Notes under the pieces: generated by a model
The model's database searches: none
What the model was told of the DNA's origin: nothing
The model's input: only the letters and a program-made list of their open reading frames with translations
Translations under genes and position numbers: made by a program
NCBI RefSeq assembly: GCF_009733595.1
Contig: NZ_WOFH01000011.1
Coordinates: 1-64,000 of the forward strand
DNA length: 64,000 bases
Direction of reading: 5' to 3'
From: Actinomadura litoris
GTDB taxonomy: Bacteria > Actinomycetota > Actinomycetes > Streptosporangiales > Streptosporangiaceae
In this document: piece by piece, positions 8,171-16,128 of the stretch
How the letters are laid out: each line of letters opens with the position of its first letter
How positions within the stretch are numbered: the first letter of the stretch is position 1

Positions 8171-10630
8171 ATGTCGTCCCAGGTCACCGGGCGGTCGTCC
8201 AGTACCGGCGGCACCGTCAAGGACCAAGAGATCGCCACCGAGCAGCGCTACGTCGACCTCGCGTACGCGCGGCTGGAGGAGATGCGCGCGGACGCCCAGG
8301 CCATGCTCCGCGAGGGCTACCGGCAGTCGCTCGCCGGCACCAAGGGCTCGCTCGTCGACCGGGACGCGATGGTCCACCAGGCGGCCCTGCGCGCGCAGGC
8401 GCTCGACGTCGCCGACGACGGGCTGGTCTTCGGCCGCCTCGACCTCGCCACCCGCGAGATCCGCTACGTCGGGCGCATCGGCGTGCGGACCCGCGACCAC
8501 GACTCCCTGGTGATCGACTGGCGCGCCCCCGCCGCCGAGGACTTCTACCGCGCCACCCCCGAGGACCCGCGCGGCGTCGTGCGGCGCCGCGTCCTGCACT
8601 CGCGCGGCCACACGGTCGTCGACCTGGAGGACGACCTGCTCGACCCGGCCGCCGCGCAGGAGATGACGGTCGTCGGCGACGGCGCGTTCCTGGCCTCCCT
8701 CGCCCGCACCCGCGAGGGCGCGATGCGCGACATCGTCGCGACGATCCAGCGCGAGCAGGACGAGGTGATCCGCGCGCCCGCCGAGGGCACCGTCCTCGTG
8801 CGCGGCGCCCCCGGCACCGGCAAGACCGCCGTCGCGCTGCACCGGGTCGCCTACCTGCTGTTCCGGCACCGCCGCCGGTTCGGCTCGCGCGGCGTGCTGG
8901 TGGTCGGCCCGAACCGCCGCTTCACCGCCTACATCGAGCGCGTGCTGCCCTCGCTCGGCGAGGGGTCGGCGACGCTGCGCTCGCTCGGCGACCTGGTCGA
9001 CGGCGCGACCGCGAGCGTCCACGACTCGCCCCGGCTGGCCCGGCTGAAGGGCGCCGAGACGATGGCGGCGGTGCTGCGCCGCGCCGTCACCGACCACGCC
9101 CCCGGCGCGCCGAACGAGCTGCGCGTGGTGTTCAAGGGCGTGGTCGTCGCGCTGGACCGGGCCCGCCTCGACCGGATCCGCGGCGAGGTCCACCGGCGCA
9201 GCCGGGGCGCCGTGAACGCGGCCCGCGGCCGCGCCGCCGACGCCCTGCTCGACGCCCTGTGGGAGCGGTTCAACGACCTCGGCGGTCCCGAGGCCGCCGA
9301 GGCGGCCGAGGGGGCGGAGGCCGGGCTGTGGAACGCGATCCTCGCGGCCGACGGCCTCGCCTCGATCGACGACGAGCCCGGCCACCCGAACGGCAACGGC
9401 GACGGGTCGGCCGGCAAGCGCGCCCAGTTCGACGCGCGGGTCCGCGAGCAGCGCGCGTTCACCGACTTCCTCGTCGCCTGGTGGCCGCTCCGCCGCCCGC
9501 TGGACGTGCTGCGCTCCCTCGGCGACCCGAACCGGCTGCGGCACGCCGCCGGCCGCGACCTCGACCGCGTCGACCTGACGCCGCTCGCCGCGTCCTGGGC
9601 CGGGGACGCCCCGCTCAGCTACCAGGACGTCGCGCTGCTCGACGAGATCGACGCGCTGCTCGGCGCGCCGCCCCGCCCGTCCCGGCGCCGCGCCCCCGCC
9701 GAGGGCGACCCGTTCGTCGTGGACGGCGTGAACATCCTCACCGGTGAGGAGGTCGCCGACGAGACGTGGGAGCCGGAGATGCAGGAGCTGACCACGTCGA
9801 TGGAGCGGCTGGAGCGGTCGCGGCGCGTCGACGACGGCGTGGTCGACGAGCGCCCGGAGTACGCGCACATCGTCGTGGACGAGGCGCAGGACCTCTCCCC
9901 CATGCAGTGGCGGATGCTCGGCCGCCGGGGCCGCCAGGCGAGCTGGACCATCGTGGAGGACCCGGCCCAGAGCGCCTGGGAGGACCTGGACGCCGCGCGG
10001 CGGGCGATGGAGGCCGCGCTCGGCGGCGAGCAGCCGGCGACGCGGGGCCGGTCCCGCCGGGGGAAGCCGCGCCGCAAGGCCCCGCCCCGCCGCGCCCGGC
10101 ACGAGTACGAGCTGACCACGAACTACCGCAACTCGACGGAGATCGCCGCCGTGTCCGCGCGGGTGCTGGCGGTCGCGCTGCCCGAGGCGCGCCCGGCGCG
10201 CGCGGTGCGCACCTCGGGGATCGAGCCGGTCGTCCGCGTCGTGCCGGAGGCCGGCCTCGCCGCCGCCGCCCGCGCGTCCGTCGAGGAGCTGCTCGGCCAG
10301 GTCGACGGGACGATCGGCCTGATCGTCCCGATGGCGCTGGAGGAGGACGGCCAGCTCACCCTGGACGGCCCGGCCGCCCCCGAGAGCACCGCCTGGGACG
10401 CCGCGGCCCGCGAGCGCCTCGGCGCGGGGCTGCCCGAGCGCGTGCAGGTGCTCGACGTCCTGGAGGCCAAGGGCCTGGAGTTCGACGCCGCCGTGATCGT
10501 CGCTCCCGAGACCGTCGCCGACCAGTCACCGCGCGGCCTGCGCGTCCTGTACGTGGCGGTCTCCCGCGCCACCCAGCGCCTGACCGTCCTCACCTCCGAC
10601 CCCGCCTGGCAGCGCACCCTCACGACCTAG
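8171..10630 (+). CDS. helD: HelD-type superfamily 1 helicase-like RNA polymerase-recycling ATPase
   Basis: The 819-residue protein has a coiled-coil N-terminus (ATEQRYVDLAYARLEEMRADAQAM split by short turns) typical of HelD, then Walker A GAPGTGKTAVALHR at about 212. A Q-rich region, Walker B VVDEAQDLSPMQWRML, motif IV TTNYRNSTEIA, motif V LEAKGLEFDAAVIVAPE and motif VI LYVAVSRATQRLTVL follow. HelD proteins insert arms into the RNA polymerase channels to release stalled complexes; some actinobacterial homologues (HelR) lower rifamycin sensitivity. GAGGAGCAG upstream supports ATG 8171. No rifamycin-associated element was recognised in the upstream 140 bp. Confidence 0.9.
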   Translation: MSSQVTGRSSSTGGTVKDQEIATEQRYVDLAYARLEEMRADAQAMLREGYRQSLAGTKGSLVDRDAMVHQAALRAQALDVADDGLVFGRLDLATREIRYVGRIGVRTRDHDSLVIDWRAPAAEDFYRATPEDPRGVVRRRVLHSRGHTVVDLEDDLLDPAAAQEMTVVGDGAFLASLARTREGAMRDIVATIQREQDEVIRAPAEGTVLVRGAPGTGKTAVALHRVAYLLFRHRRRFGSRGVLVVGPNRRFTAYIERVLPSLGEGSATLRSLGDLVDGATASVHDSPRLARLKGAETMAAVLRRAVTDHAPGAPNELRVVFKGVVVALDRARLDRIRGEVHRRSRGAVNAARGRAADALLDALWERFNDLGGPEAAEAAEGAEAGLWNAILAADGLASIDDEPGHPNGNGDGSAGKRAQFDARVREQRAFTDFLVAWWPLRRPLDVLRSLGDPNRLRHAAGRDLDRVDLTPLAASWAGDAPLSYQDVALLDEIDALLGAPPRPSRRRAPAEGDPFVVDGVNILTGEEVADETWEPEMQELTTSMERLERSRRVDDGVVDERPEYAHIVVDEAQDLSPMQWRMLGRRGRQASWTIVEDPAQSAWEDLDAARRAMEAALGGEQPATRGRSRRGKPRRKAPPRRARHEYELTTNYRNSTEIAAVSARVLAVALPEARPARAVRTSGIEPVVRVVPEAGLAAAARASVEELLGQVDGTIGLIVPMALEEDGQLTLDGPAAPESTAWDAAARERLGAGLPERVQVLDVLEAKGLEFDAAVIVAPETVADQSPRGLRVLYVAVSRATQRLTVLTSDPAWQRTLTT

Positions 10631-10648
10631 GCACCCCCGCACAGCGGC

Positions 10649-10678
10649 CTCAGCCTTCACGCGAGCGCGTGACCTGAG
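10649..10678. terminator. Intergenic stem-loop after helD
   Basis: TCACGCG and CGCGTGA form a perfect 7-bp stem around a 2-nt AG centre (10657-10672). Outer CTCAG and CTGAG pairs (10649-10653 and 10674-10678) extend it with a small asymmetry. It starts 19 bp after the helD stop. It lacks a T-tract, as many actinobacterial terminators do. Confidence 0.5.
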
Positions 10679-10833
10679 CGGTGGGGCGACGCCGGAGGCG
10701 AGCCCCGCCGGGAAGATCGCGGAGCGGTGCCGCACTCGCCAAAGGCATGGTCAAGGTGCGAGCCGCTAGGCGAGTACCTTGGGCCAGGGCTTCAATAGAC
10801 ACAGCGCCCCCGCCTACCTGTGGACGGAGATCC

Positions 10834-11475
10834 ATGAGCGGCCGAAACCCCGCCCCCCGGCGAAGCTATGCCGGCCGTTCCGCGCAGGAGCGCCGCGCCG
10901 AACGACGGGAGCGGCTGCTGGCCGCGGGCCTGGAGCTGTTCGGAACGCGCGGCTACGCGGCCACCTCGATCGAGCGGCTGTGCGCGACGGCGAGCGTGTC
11001 CACCCGCAACTTCTACGAGGAGTTCTCCGGCCGCGAGGAACTGCTCACCGCGCTGCACCGCGACATCAACGAGCGCGCGCGGGACGCGCTCATCGAGGCC
11101 TACGGCGACCCGTCCGGCGCGGGGCTGGCCGCCCTCGCCGAGCGCACCGTCCGCGCGTTCGTCACCGTCACCGCGAGCGACCCGCGCTGGGCCCGCATCG
11201 CGTTCGTCGAGGTCATCGGCGTCAGCGCCGACCTGGAGCGGCACCGCGCCCGGTGGCGGGCGCAGTGGGCCGAGGCGATCCTGGCGATCACCCGGGAGGC
11301 GGTCACGCGCGGCGAGGCCCCCGACCGCGACTACGGCCTGACCGTCATCGCGATCATCGGGGCCGTCGACGACCTCGTGCACCACTGGTCCGCGCGCGGG
11401 CAGGACATCCCCCTCGACGACATCGTCACCGAGCTGACCCACCTGATGCTCGCGGCCATCACGACCGCTAGATGA
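10834..11475 (+). CDS. TetR-family transcriptional regulator
   Basis: ATG 10834 follows GGAG by 4 nt. The 213-residue product has an arginine-rich leader, then the TetR helix-turn-helix RRERLLAAGLELFGTRGYAATSIERLCATASVSTRNFYEEFSGREELL (about residues 22-70). An all-helical ligand-binding domain follows, with AFVTVTASDPRWARIAFVEVIGV and IIGAVDDLVHHWSA. The target is unknown. It is transcribed in the direction of helD, but a hairpin lies between them and no divergent partner is adjacent. Its last 8 bp overlap the convergent GT2 gene. Confidence 0.88.
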   Translation: MSGRNPAPRRSYAGRSAQERRAERRERLLAAGLELFGTRGYAATSIERLCATASVSTRNFYEEFSGREELLTALHRDINERARDALIEAYGDPSGAGLAALAERTVRAFVTVTASDPRWARIAFVEVIGVSADLERHRARWRAQWAEAILAITREAVTRGEAPDRDYGLTVIAIIGAVDDLVHHWSARGQDIPLDDIVTELTHLMLAAITTAR

Positions 11476-12349
11476 TCGGCGGACGTCCGGTGCGGGTCAT
11501 GCGCCAGGCCGTGCGCCAGGAGATGGGACGGCGCGGCCCCGCCGGCTTGCGCCAGCCCTCGGCGAACCCCTTGAACCAGGGCTTGAGGGCGCTCGGCCTG
11601 CGCTCGCGCAGCACGGTCATCCCCACCCACACGGTGAGGTAGGTCAGCGCGAGCAGCCACGGAAGGTTGCGGCGGGCCAGCCACACGCGGTTGCGGGCGT
11701 TGTAGCGGTAGAACATGTCGTGCCGGGTGGGCAGCACGGCGGGGTGGAACATCACCGCCGACGCGTCGTAGACGATCCGGTACCCGGCGTCGAGGATCTG
11801 CCAGGCGAGGTCGGTCTCCTCGTGGGCGTAGAAGAAGTCCTCGGGCAGGCCGCCGCCCGCGTCGAAGGCGGCGCGGCGGATCGCGCAGGCGCCGCCGAGG
11901 AACGTGGTGACGGGCGAGGAGCGCTCCGGGTCGCCCGCGCGCAGCCGGGGGACGTGGCGCCGCTCGCCGCGGCCGCCCTCGGGGTCGCGGACGCGGAAGG
12001 AGACCACGCCGAGGTCGGGCTCGGCGGAGAAGCGGTCGCGCAGGTAGGTGCCGAGACGGTTGGAGCGGTACCAGCCGTCGTCGTCCAGGAACAGGACGAC
12101 GTCGCCGGACGACGCCTCGACGCCCCGGTTGCGCCCGGCGGGGATGCCGACGTTCTTCGGCAGGCTCAGCGTCCGGACGCGCTCGTCGTCGAAGGGCGCC
12201 GCCCCGGCGCCGGCGCCGACGGGGTCGACGCCGTTGCCGACGAGGACGACCTCCACGTCCACGTGCTCCTGGTCCAGCGCGCTCCGCACGGCGCGGGCCA
12301 GCTCCTCCGGGCGGTTGCCCATCGTGAGGACGACGACGCTGATCTTCAC
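11468..12349 (-). CDS. GT2-family glycosyltransferase with C-terminal membrane segment
   Basis: GTG 12349 overlaps the preceding stop as GTGA, with GGAG upstream, so it is translationally coupled to the CDP-alcohol transferase. The 293-residue product begins VKISVVVLTMGNRPEELARAV (GT-A fold), with VLFLDDDGW as the DXD-type metal site. FFYAHEETDLAWQ is the acceptor/base motif, and a hydrophobic stretch LPWLLALTYLTVWVGMTVL lies near residue 245. These features fit a membrane-associated inverting transferase of the rhamnosyl/galactosyl type. As the last gene of a set with a cytidylyltransferase and a CDP-alcohol transferase, it may glycosylate the same lipid- or polymer-linked product. Donor unknown. 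Confidence 0.85.
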   Translation of the reverse strand: MKISVVVLTMGNRPEELARAVRSALDQEHVDVEVVLVGNGVDPVGAGAGAAPFDDERVRTLSLPKNVGIPAGRNRGVEASSGDVVLFLDDDGWYRSNRLGTYLRDRFSAEPDLGVVSFRVRDPEGGRGERRHVPRLRAGDPERSSPVTTFLGGACAIRRAAFDAGGGLPEDFFYAHEETDLAWQILDAGYRIVYDASAVMFHPAVLPTRHDMFYRYNARNRVWLARRNLPWLLALTYLTVWVGMTVLRERRPSALKPWFKGFAEGWRKPAGPRRPISWRTAWRMTRTGRPPII

Positions 12350-13236
12350 TTCAGTCTCCGGGAGGCCAGGATGCTGACCAGGTGCAGCAGGGTCTGCAGG
12401 ACGGCGACGGCGGCGACGGCGACCATCAGGACGCGGGTCGCCGCGGGGGTGTCGGTGCCGAGCACGACGTCCAGCGCGGCGGCGCCGAGGATCAGCAGCG
12501 ACAGCTCGACCGCGCCGATGATCCGGTGGAAGCGCAGCATGGAGGCCGCCTGCCGGGCCAGCGCGATGCCGGTGGAGCGCGGCCGCAGCGCCCGGTCGCC
12601 GCCGGAGGGGTCGGCGGTCAGCCCCGACTTGGCCCGCGCCACGACGACGTTGTCGGTCTCCGCCTTGATCAGGGCGGCGCCGAGCGCGGCGACGAGCCCG
12701 AGCTCGACCCAGCCGCCGTTCCTCCAGCCGCCCTGCGCGGCGAACCCGAGCCCGATGAGCAGGGACACCTCGGAGAGGTAGTGGCCGATCCGGTCGAGGA
12801 ACACCCCGGCGACCGACGTCCGGCGCAGGTAGCGGGCGACCTCGCCGTCCACGCAGTCGAGCAGGAGGTAGACCTGGATGAGGACGGCGCCGCCGAGCGC
12901 CGTCCACAGCGCGGCGGTGCCGGAGGCGGGCAGCGACACCACGGCGCCCGCGACGATGCCGCTGAGCATCATCAGGTAGGTGAGCTGGTTGGGGCTGAAC
13001 CCGAGGCGCAGCGCGATCCACGCGAAGTAGGGGGACAGGTCGCGCATGTAGAGGCGGCCGGCCCAGTGCTCCTCGTTGCGCCGGTCCTTCAGGCCGGGCG
13101 GCTGCCCGTACCGGCGGATGTCGGCGACGCTCGCGCCCCGGCGGTCGGGCCGCTGGTCGGGCCGCTGGTCGCCGCCGCCCGCCGCACCGGCGGGGGCCTG
13201 GTGATCGGGGGCCTCAGCCTCCATGGGCCTGGACAT
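12346..13236 (-). CDS. CDP-alcohol phosphatidyltransferase-family membrane enzyme
   Basis: The 296-residue polytopic protein has a hydrophilic 45-residue N-terminus and then about six hydrophobic segments. The CDP-OH-P signature is visible as DCVDGEVARYLRRTSVAG then VFLDRIGH. It matches D-x2-DG-x2-AR-x8-G-x3-D, but the final position of the usual D-x3-D is histidine. The family displaces CMP from a CDP-alcohol with another alcohol or phosphoalcohol. The start overlaps the upstream gene by 23 bp, with GGTGG/GGAAGAG before the ATG. Next to a sn-glycerol-1-phosphate dehydrogenase-like gene and a cytidylyltransferase, the natural donor may be CDP-linked glycerol or another polyol; this is inference. 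Confidence 0.82.
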   Translation of the reverse strand: MSRPMEAEAPDHQAPAGAAGGGDQRPDQRPDRRGASVADIRRYGQPPGLKDRRNEEHWAGRLYMRDLSPYFAWIALRLGFSPNQLTYLMMLSGIVAGAVVSLPASGTAALWTALGGAVLIQVYLLLDCVDGEVARYLRRTSVAGVFLDRIGHYLSEVSLLIGLGFAAQGGWRNGGWVELGLVAALGAALIKAETDNVVVARAKSGLTADPSGGDRALRPRSTGIALARQAASMLRFHRIIGAVELSLLILGAAALDVVLGTDTPAATRVLMVAVAAVAVLQTLLHLVSILASRRLK

Positions 13237-14287
13237 ACTCTTCCACCGCCTTGAGGGTCGCGCCGTAGTCGAGGCCGAGATGTTCCAAGATCGTGTAGCG
13301 GCCGGGCCGGGTCTGCGGGGCGTACTGGACGGCCTCGGCGAACTGCTCGACCGACAGGCCGACGTCGCCGGGGAACCGGGGCAGGCCGTGCCGGCCGAGG
13401 CAGGCGAGGATCTCCTCCAGCCGCCGCTCGCCCTCGCCGAGCCGGGTCGCGCGCAGGTGGTAGCAGAACGCCGCGCCGATCCCGGCCAGCTCGCCGTGGT
13501 TGGCGGTGCCGGGGTAGAGCTGGTCGATGGCGTGCAGGATCTCGTGGTCGCCGCCGCTGGCGGGGCGGGAGTCCCCGGCGAACGACATCGCCATCCCCGA
13601 CAGCACGAGCCCCTCGGCGAGGACGGTCAGGAACCGGTCCGACTCGATCGACTCGGGCTGGTGCAGCAGCGCCTCGGCGGCGGTGCGGGCGACGGTGAGC
13701 GCCATCCGGTCGACGCGCTCGCCGCACTCCTGCGCGGCGAGCAGCCAGTCCTCGACGGCGGAGAAGTTGCTCACCACGTCCCCGATCCCGGCGCGGACGA
13801 GGCGCTCCGGCGCGGCCCGCACGTAGTCGAGGTCGACGATCATCGCCAGCGGCATCACGACGCCGAACGAGCCCTTGCCCTTGTCGTGGACGAGCGAGGC
13901 GACCGGGGAGCAGATCCCGTCGTGGGAGAGGTTGGTCGCGACCGACACCATCGGGATGCCCGACAGCGTCGCCGCGTACTTGGTCGCGTCGATCGTGCGT
14001 CCGCCGCCGATGCCGACGACGGCCTCATACGATCCGGCGCGCAGCTTGGAGCCGAGGCTGACGGCCGCCTCGACGGTGCCGCCCTCGACCTGGAACACCT
14101 CGCACGCCGTCAGCGACGGGCGGACGTGCTCGGCGATGTGGTCGCCCTGGCCGGGGCCGACCGCGATCGCCACCCGTCCCTCGGTGGCGATCCTCCTGTC
14201 GGCCAGCAGCTCGCCCAGGGCCGCGACGGCCCCGCGCCGCACGTCGATGGACAGCGGTGCGGTCAGCATCCGCGTCAGCAGGGGCAT
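13214..14287 (-). CDS. sn-glycerol-1-phosphate dehydrogenase (EgsA/AraM)-like enzyme
   Basis: The 357-residue protein belongs to the iron-containing alcohol/glycerol dehydrogenase superfamily. It shows the glycine-rich NAD(P) site VVGIGGGRTIDATKYAA, then VATNLSHDGICSPVAS, closely resembling the SHDG-x-SP metal/substrate motif of archaeal EgsA and bacterial AraM. GGDHEILHAID and TANHGELAGIGAAF supply the metal-binding histidines. EgsA/AraM enzymes reduce dihydroxyacetone phosphate to sn-glycerol-1-phosphate, a stereochemistry rare in bacteria. The gene lies 77 bp after the cytidylyltransferase and overlaps the CDP-alcohol transferase. That supports a polyol-phosphate activation pathway; 3-dehydroquinate synthase-like or plain glycerol dehydrogenase activity is less likely. 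Confidence 0.8.
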   Translation of the reverse strand: MPLLTRMLTAPLSIDVRRGAVAALGELLADRRIATEGRVAIAVGPGQGDHIAEHVRPSLTACEVFQVEGGTVEAAVSLGSKLRAGSYEAVVGIGGGRTIDATKYAATLSGIPMVSVATNLSHDGICSPVASLVHDKGKGSFGVVMPLAMIVDLDYVRAAPERLVRAGIGDVVSNFSAVEDWLLAAQECGERVDRMALTVARTAAEALLHQPESIESDRFLTVLAEGLVLSGMAMSFAGDSRPASGGDHEILHAIDQLYPGTANHGELAGIGAAFCYHLRATRLGEGERRLEEILACLGRHGLPRFPGDVGLSVEQFAEAVQYAPQTRPGRYTILEHLGLDYGATLKAVEEYVQAHGG

Positions 14288-14364
14288 GGGCCTCCTCGAT
14301 CGTTCGGTCGCGCGGGTCGCGCGGCCGGTTGCTCAGGGCCGGGTGGGCGCCAAGACCGGCGGGC

Positions 14365-15108
14365 TCAGTAGCCCTTGGCGATCAGGCGGGCCTTCTCCAG
14401 GTCGTCGTGGTTGTCGACCTCGACCCAGTCGACGTCGCCGATCGGCGCGACGGCGACGCGCCCGCCCCGGTTGACGAACTCCTGGTAGCCGTCCTCGTAG
14501 TACAGGTCGGGGTCGCGCTCGAAGGTGGCCTTCAGCGCGTCGGCCAGCGGCTCCGCGGCGGCCGGCTCGATCAGCGTGGCGCCGATGTACTCGCCGTCGG
14601 CGGTGGAGGGGTCCATCAGCTTGGTGATGGTCCGCAGGTGGCCCCCGTCGTCGAGGATCACCTTCATCTCCTCGTCGGCCAGAGTTTTCACGTTGTCCAC
14701 GGCGAGGAGGATGTCAGGCCCACGAGCGGACAATAGTGTCTTCTCGACCCCGACCGGGTGGACCGTGTCGCCGTTCACCATGAGGACGCCCCTGGAGAAG
14801 TACTCCCGAGCCAGCCACATGGAGTAGGCGTTGTTCCACTCCTCGGCCTTGTCGTTGTGGACGAGCGTGATGCTCACGCCGTACCGCTCCTCAAGGGCGG
14901 CCTTGCGCTCCTCGACGGCCGAGGCGCGGTAGCCGACGACGATGACGACCTCGGTCAGGCCGACCTCGGCGAGGTTGCCGAGCGCGATGTCGAGGATCGT
15001 CGTCCCGCCGTCGGCGGACTCGATCACGGGGACCAGCGCCTTGGGGAGGGTGTCGGTGTAGGGCCGCAGCCTCCGGCCCGCGCCGGCCGCCAGCACCATG
15101 CCGATCAT
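14365..15108 (-). CDS. LicC/IPCT-like sugar- or polyol-phosphate nucleotidyltransferase
   Basis: ATG 15108 is preceded by GGAGGAACG. The 247-residue product starts MIGMVLAAGAGRRLRPYTDTLPKAL, the NTP-binding signature of nucleotidyltransferases. It continues with VVGYRASAVEERK, LVHNDKAEEWNNAYSMWLA (close to the NNxYSL region of LicC-type phosphocholine cytidylyltransferases) and MVNGDTVHP. VDWVEVDNHDDLEKA follows, the metal-binding end. The family couples CTP or UTP to a phosphorylated alcohol. As the first gene of the minus-strand set with a G1P dehydrogenase and a CDP-alcohol transferase, CTP and a polyol phosphate are the likely substrates. Confidence 0.82.
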   Translation of the reverse strand: MIGMVLAAGAGRRLRPYTDTLPKALVPVIESADGGTTILDIALGNLAEVGLTEVVIVVGYRASAVEERKAALEERYGVSITLVHNDKAEEWNNAYSMWLAREYFSRGVLMVNGDTVHPVGVEKTLLSARGPDILLAVDNVKTLADEEMKVILDDGGHLRTITKLMDPSTADGEYIGATLIEPAAAEPLADALKATFERDPDLYYEDGYQEFVNRGGRVAVAPIGDVDWVEVDNHDDLEKARLIAKGY

Positions 15109-15426
15109 GCTTTTCGTTCCTCCAGGTCGAGGGTCACACCGGTGCCGCGTCCGGCCCTCCGGGAGCGTCCGGCCCTCTCGGGGCCGAGCCCGGCGTGAAG
15201 GACCCGCCCCGCGGCCGGTCCCGGGCGGGAGCGGTACGCGGTGGCGTGGTGGTAGGGCGCGCGGATCGTGACCAGCGCGCGGACAGGGGCGCCGAGATCC
15301 CCTGCGCAAACCCCAACACGGCGAGGTAACCATACTCGATCTCGCGCGTCCGGGCGGTCCGGTACGTGGCACGCGGACGCTCAGCGTAGTGCTTGAATGA
15401 CTTCGGGTCGTGACGAACGGGGTGAG
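15109..15426. other. 318-bp divergent intergenic region
   Basis: This stretch separates the minus-strand cytidylyltransferase from the plus-strand IspD-like gene and must hold both promoters. It is GC-rich on the left and somewhat poorer from 15300 to 15420. I see no clear -35/-10 pair, no strong inverted repeat and no convincing small ORF. Confidence 0.4.
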
Positions 15427-16128
15427 ATGGCGACGCGGACGGTGGCGGTGGTACTCGCCGGGGGGATCGGCGCCCGGCTGGGCGCGGGGCGCCCCAAGCA
15501 GCTGGTCGAGGTCGGCGGGCGCACGATCCTCGCGCGCTCGATCGCGGCGTTCGACGCGCATCCGGGGGTGGACGAGGTCCTCGTCGTGATGGCGGCGGCG
15601 CACCTGCGGGAGGCCGCGGCGATCGCGGCGCCGTTCCGCCGCGTGAGCGCGGTGGTCGAGGGCGGCGAGACCCGCACCGCCTCCTCGGTGGCCGCGCTGC
15701 GCCGCCTGGAGGGCCACGCCGACGAGACGCGGGTGCTGTTCCACGACGCCGCCCGCCCGTTCGTGGACGCCGAGGTGATCGGCCGGGTGCTGGACGCGCT
15801 GGAGACGCACGAGGCCGTCGCGGTGGGCGTCCCCTCGTCCGACACGATCGTCGTGGTGGAGGACGGGCTCGTCGCCTCGATGCCGCCGCGCGACACGACC
15901 GTGCGGTTCCAGACGCCGCAGGGGTTCCGGCTCGGCACCATCCGCAAGGGCTACGAGCTGGCGCTGGCCGACCCCGGGCTGCGCGCGACCGACGACTGCG
16001 GCATCGTCCACCGCTACCTGCCGGACGTGCCGATCCGGGTCGTCGCGGGCGACGAGCGCAACCTCAAGGTCACCCGCCCGCTGGACGTGGTGATCGCCGA
16101 ACACCTCGCCGACGGGAAATCACTGTGA
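15427..16128 (+). CDS. IspD/TarI-like cytidylyltransferase
   Basis: ATG 15427 is preferred over the in-frame ATG 15397 because GGGGTGAG immediately precedes it. The 233-residue product has VAVVLAGGIGARLGAGRPKQL (CTP-binding glycine loop), FHDAARPFVDAEV, RFQTPQGFRL and ATDDCGIVHRY. These are all shared by IspD (methylerythritol-4-phosphate cytidylyltransferase) and TarI (ribitol-5-phosphate cytidylyltransferase). IspF, the usual partner of IspD, is absent. Instead the stop overlaps the start of a glycerophosphodiesterase gene as GTGA. Beside a second cytidylyltransferase and a CDP-alcohol transferase, a polyol-phosphate (TarI-like) role is at least as likely as isoprenoid synthesis; sequence alone does not settle this. 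Confidence 0.8.
   Translation: MATRTVAVVLAGGIGARLGAGRPKQLVEVGGRTILARSIAAFDAHPGVDEVLVVMAAAHLREAAAIAAPFRRVSAVVEGGETRTASSVAALRRLEGHADETRVLFHDAARPFVDAEVIGRVLDALETHEAVAVGVPSSDTIVVVEDGLVASMPPRDTTVRFQTPQGFRLGTIRKGYELALADPGLRATDDCGIVHRYLPDVPIRVVAGDERNLKVTRPLDVVIAEHLADGKSL

Noticed and set aside
10650-10835. Minus-strand small ORF upstream of the TetR gene (divergent target candidate)
   Set aside because: Translation lacks any domain, overlaps the helD terminator hairpin and has no ribosome-binding site; not supported as a gene.
15134-15319. Small minus-strand open frame of 61 codons in the divergent spacer
   Set aside because: No ribosome-binding site, Pro/Arg/Ser-rich translation and no recognisable motif.
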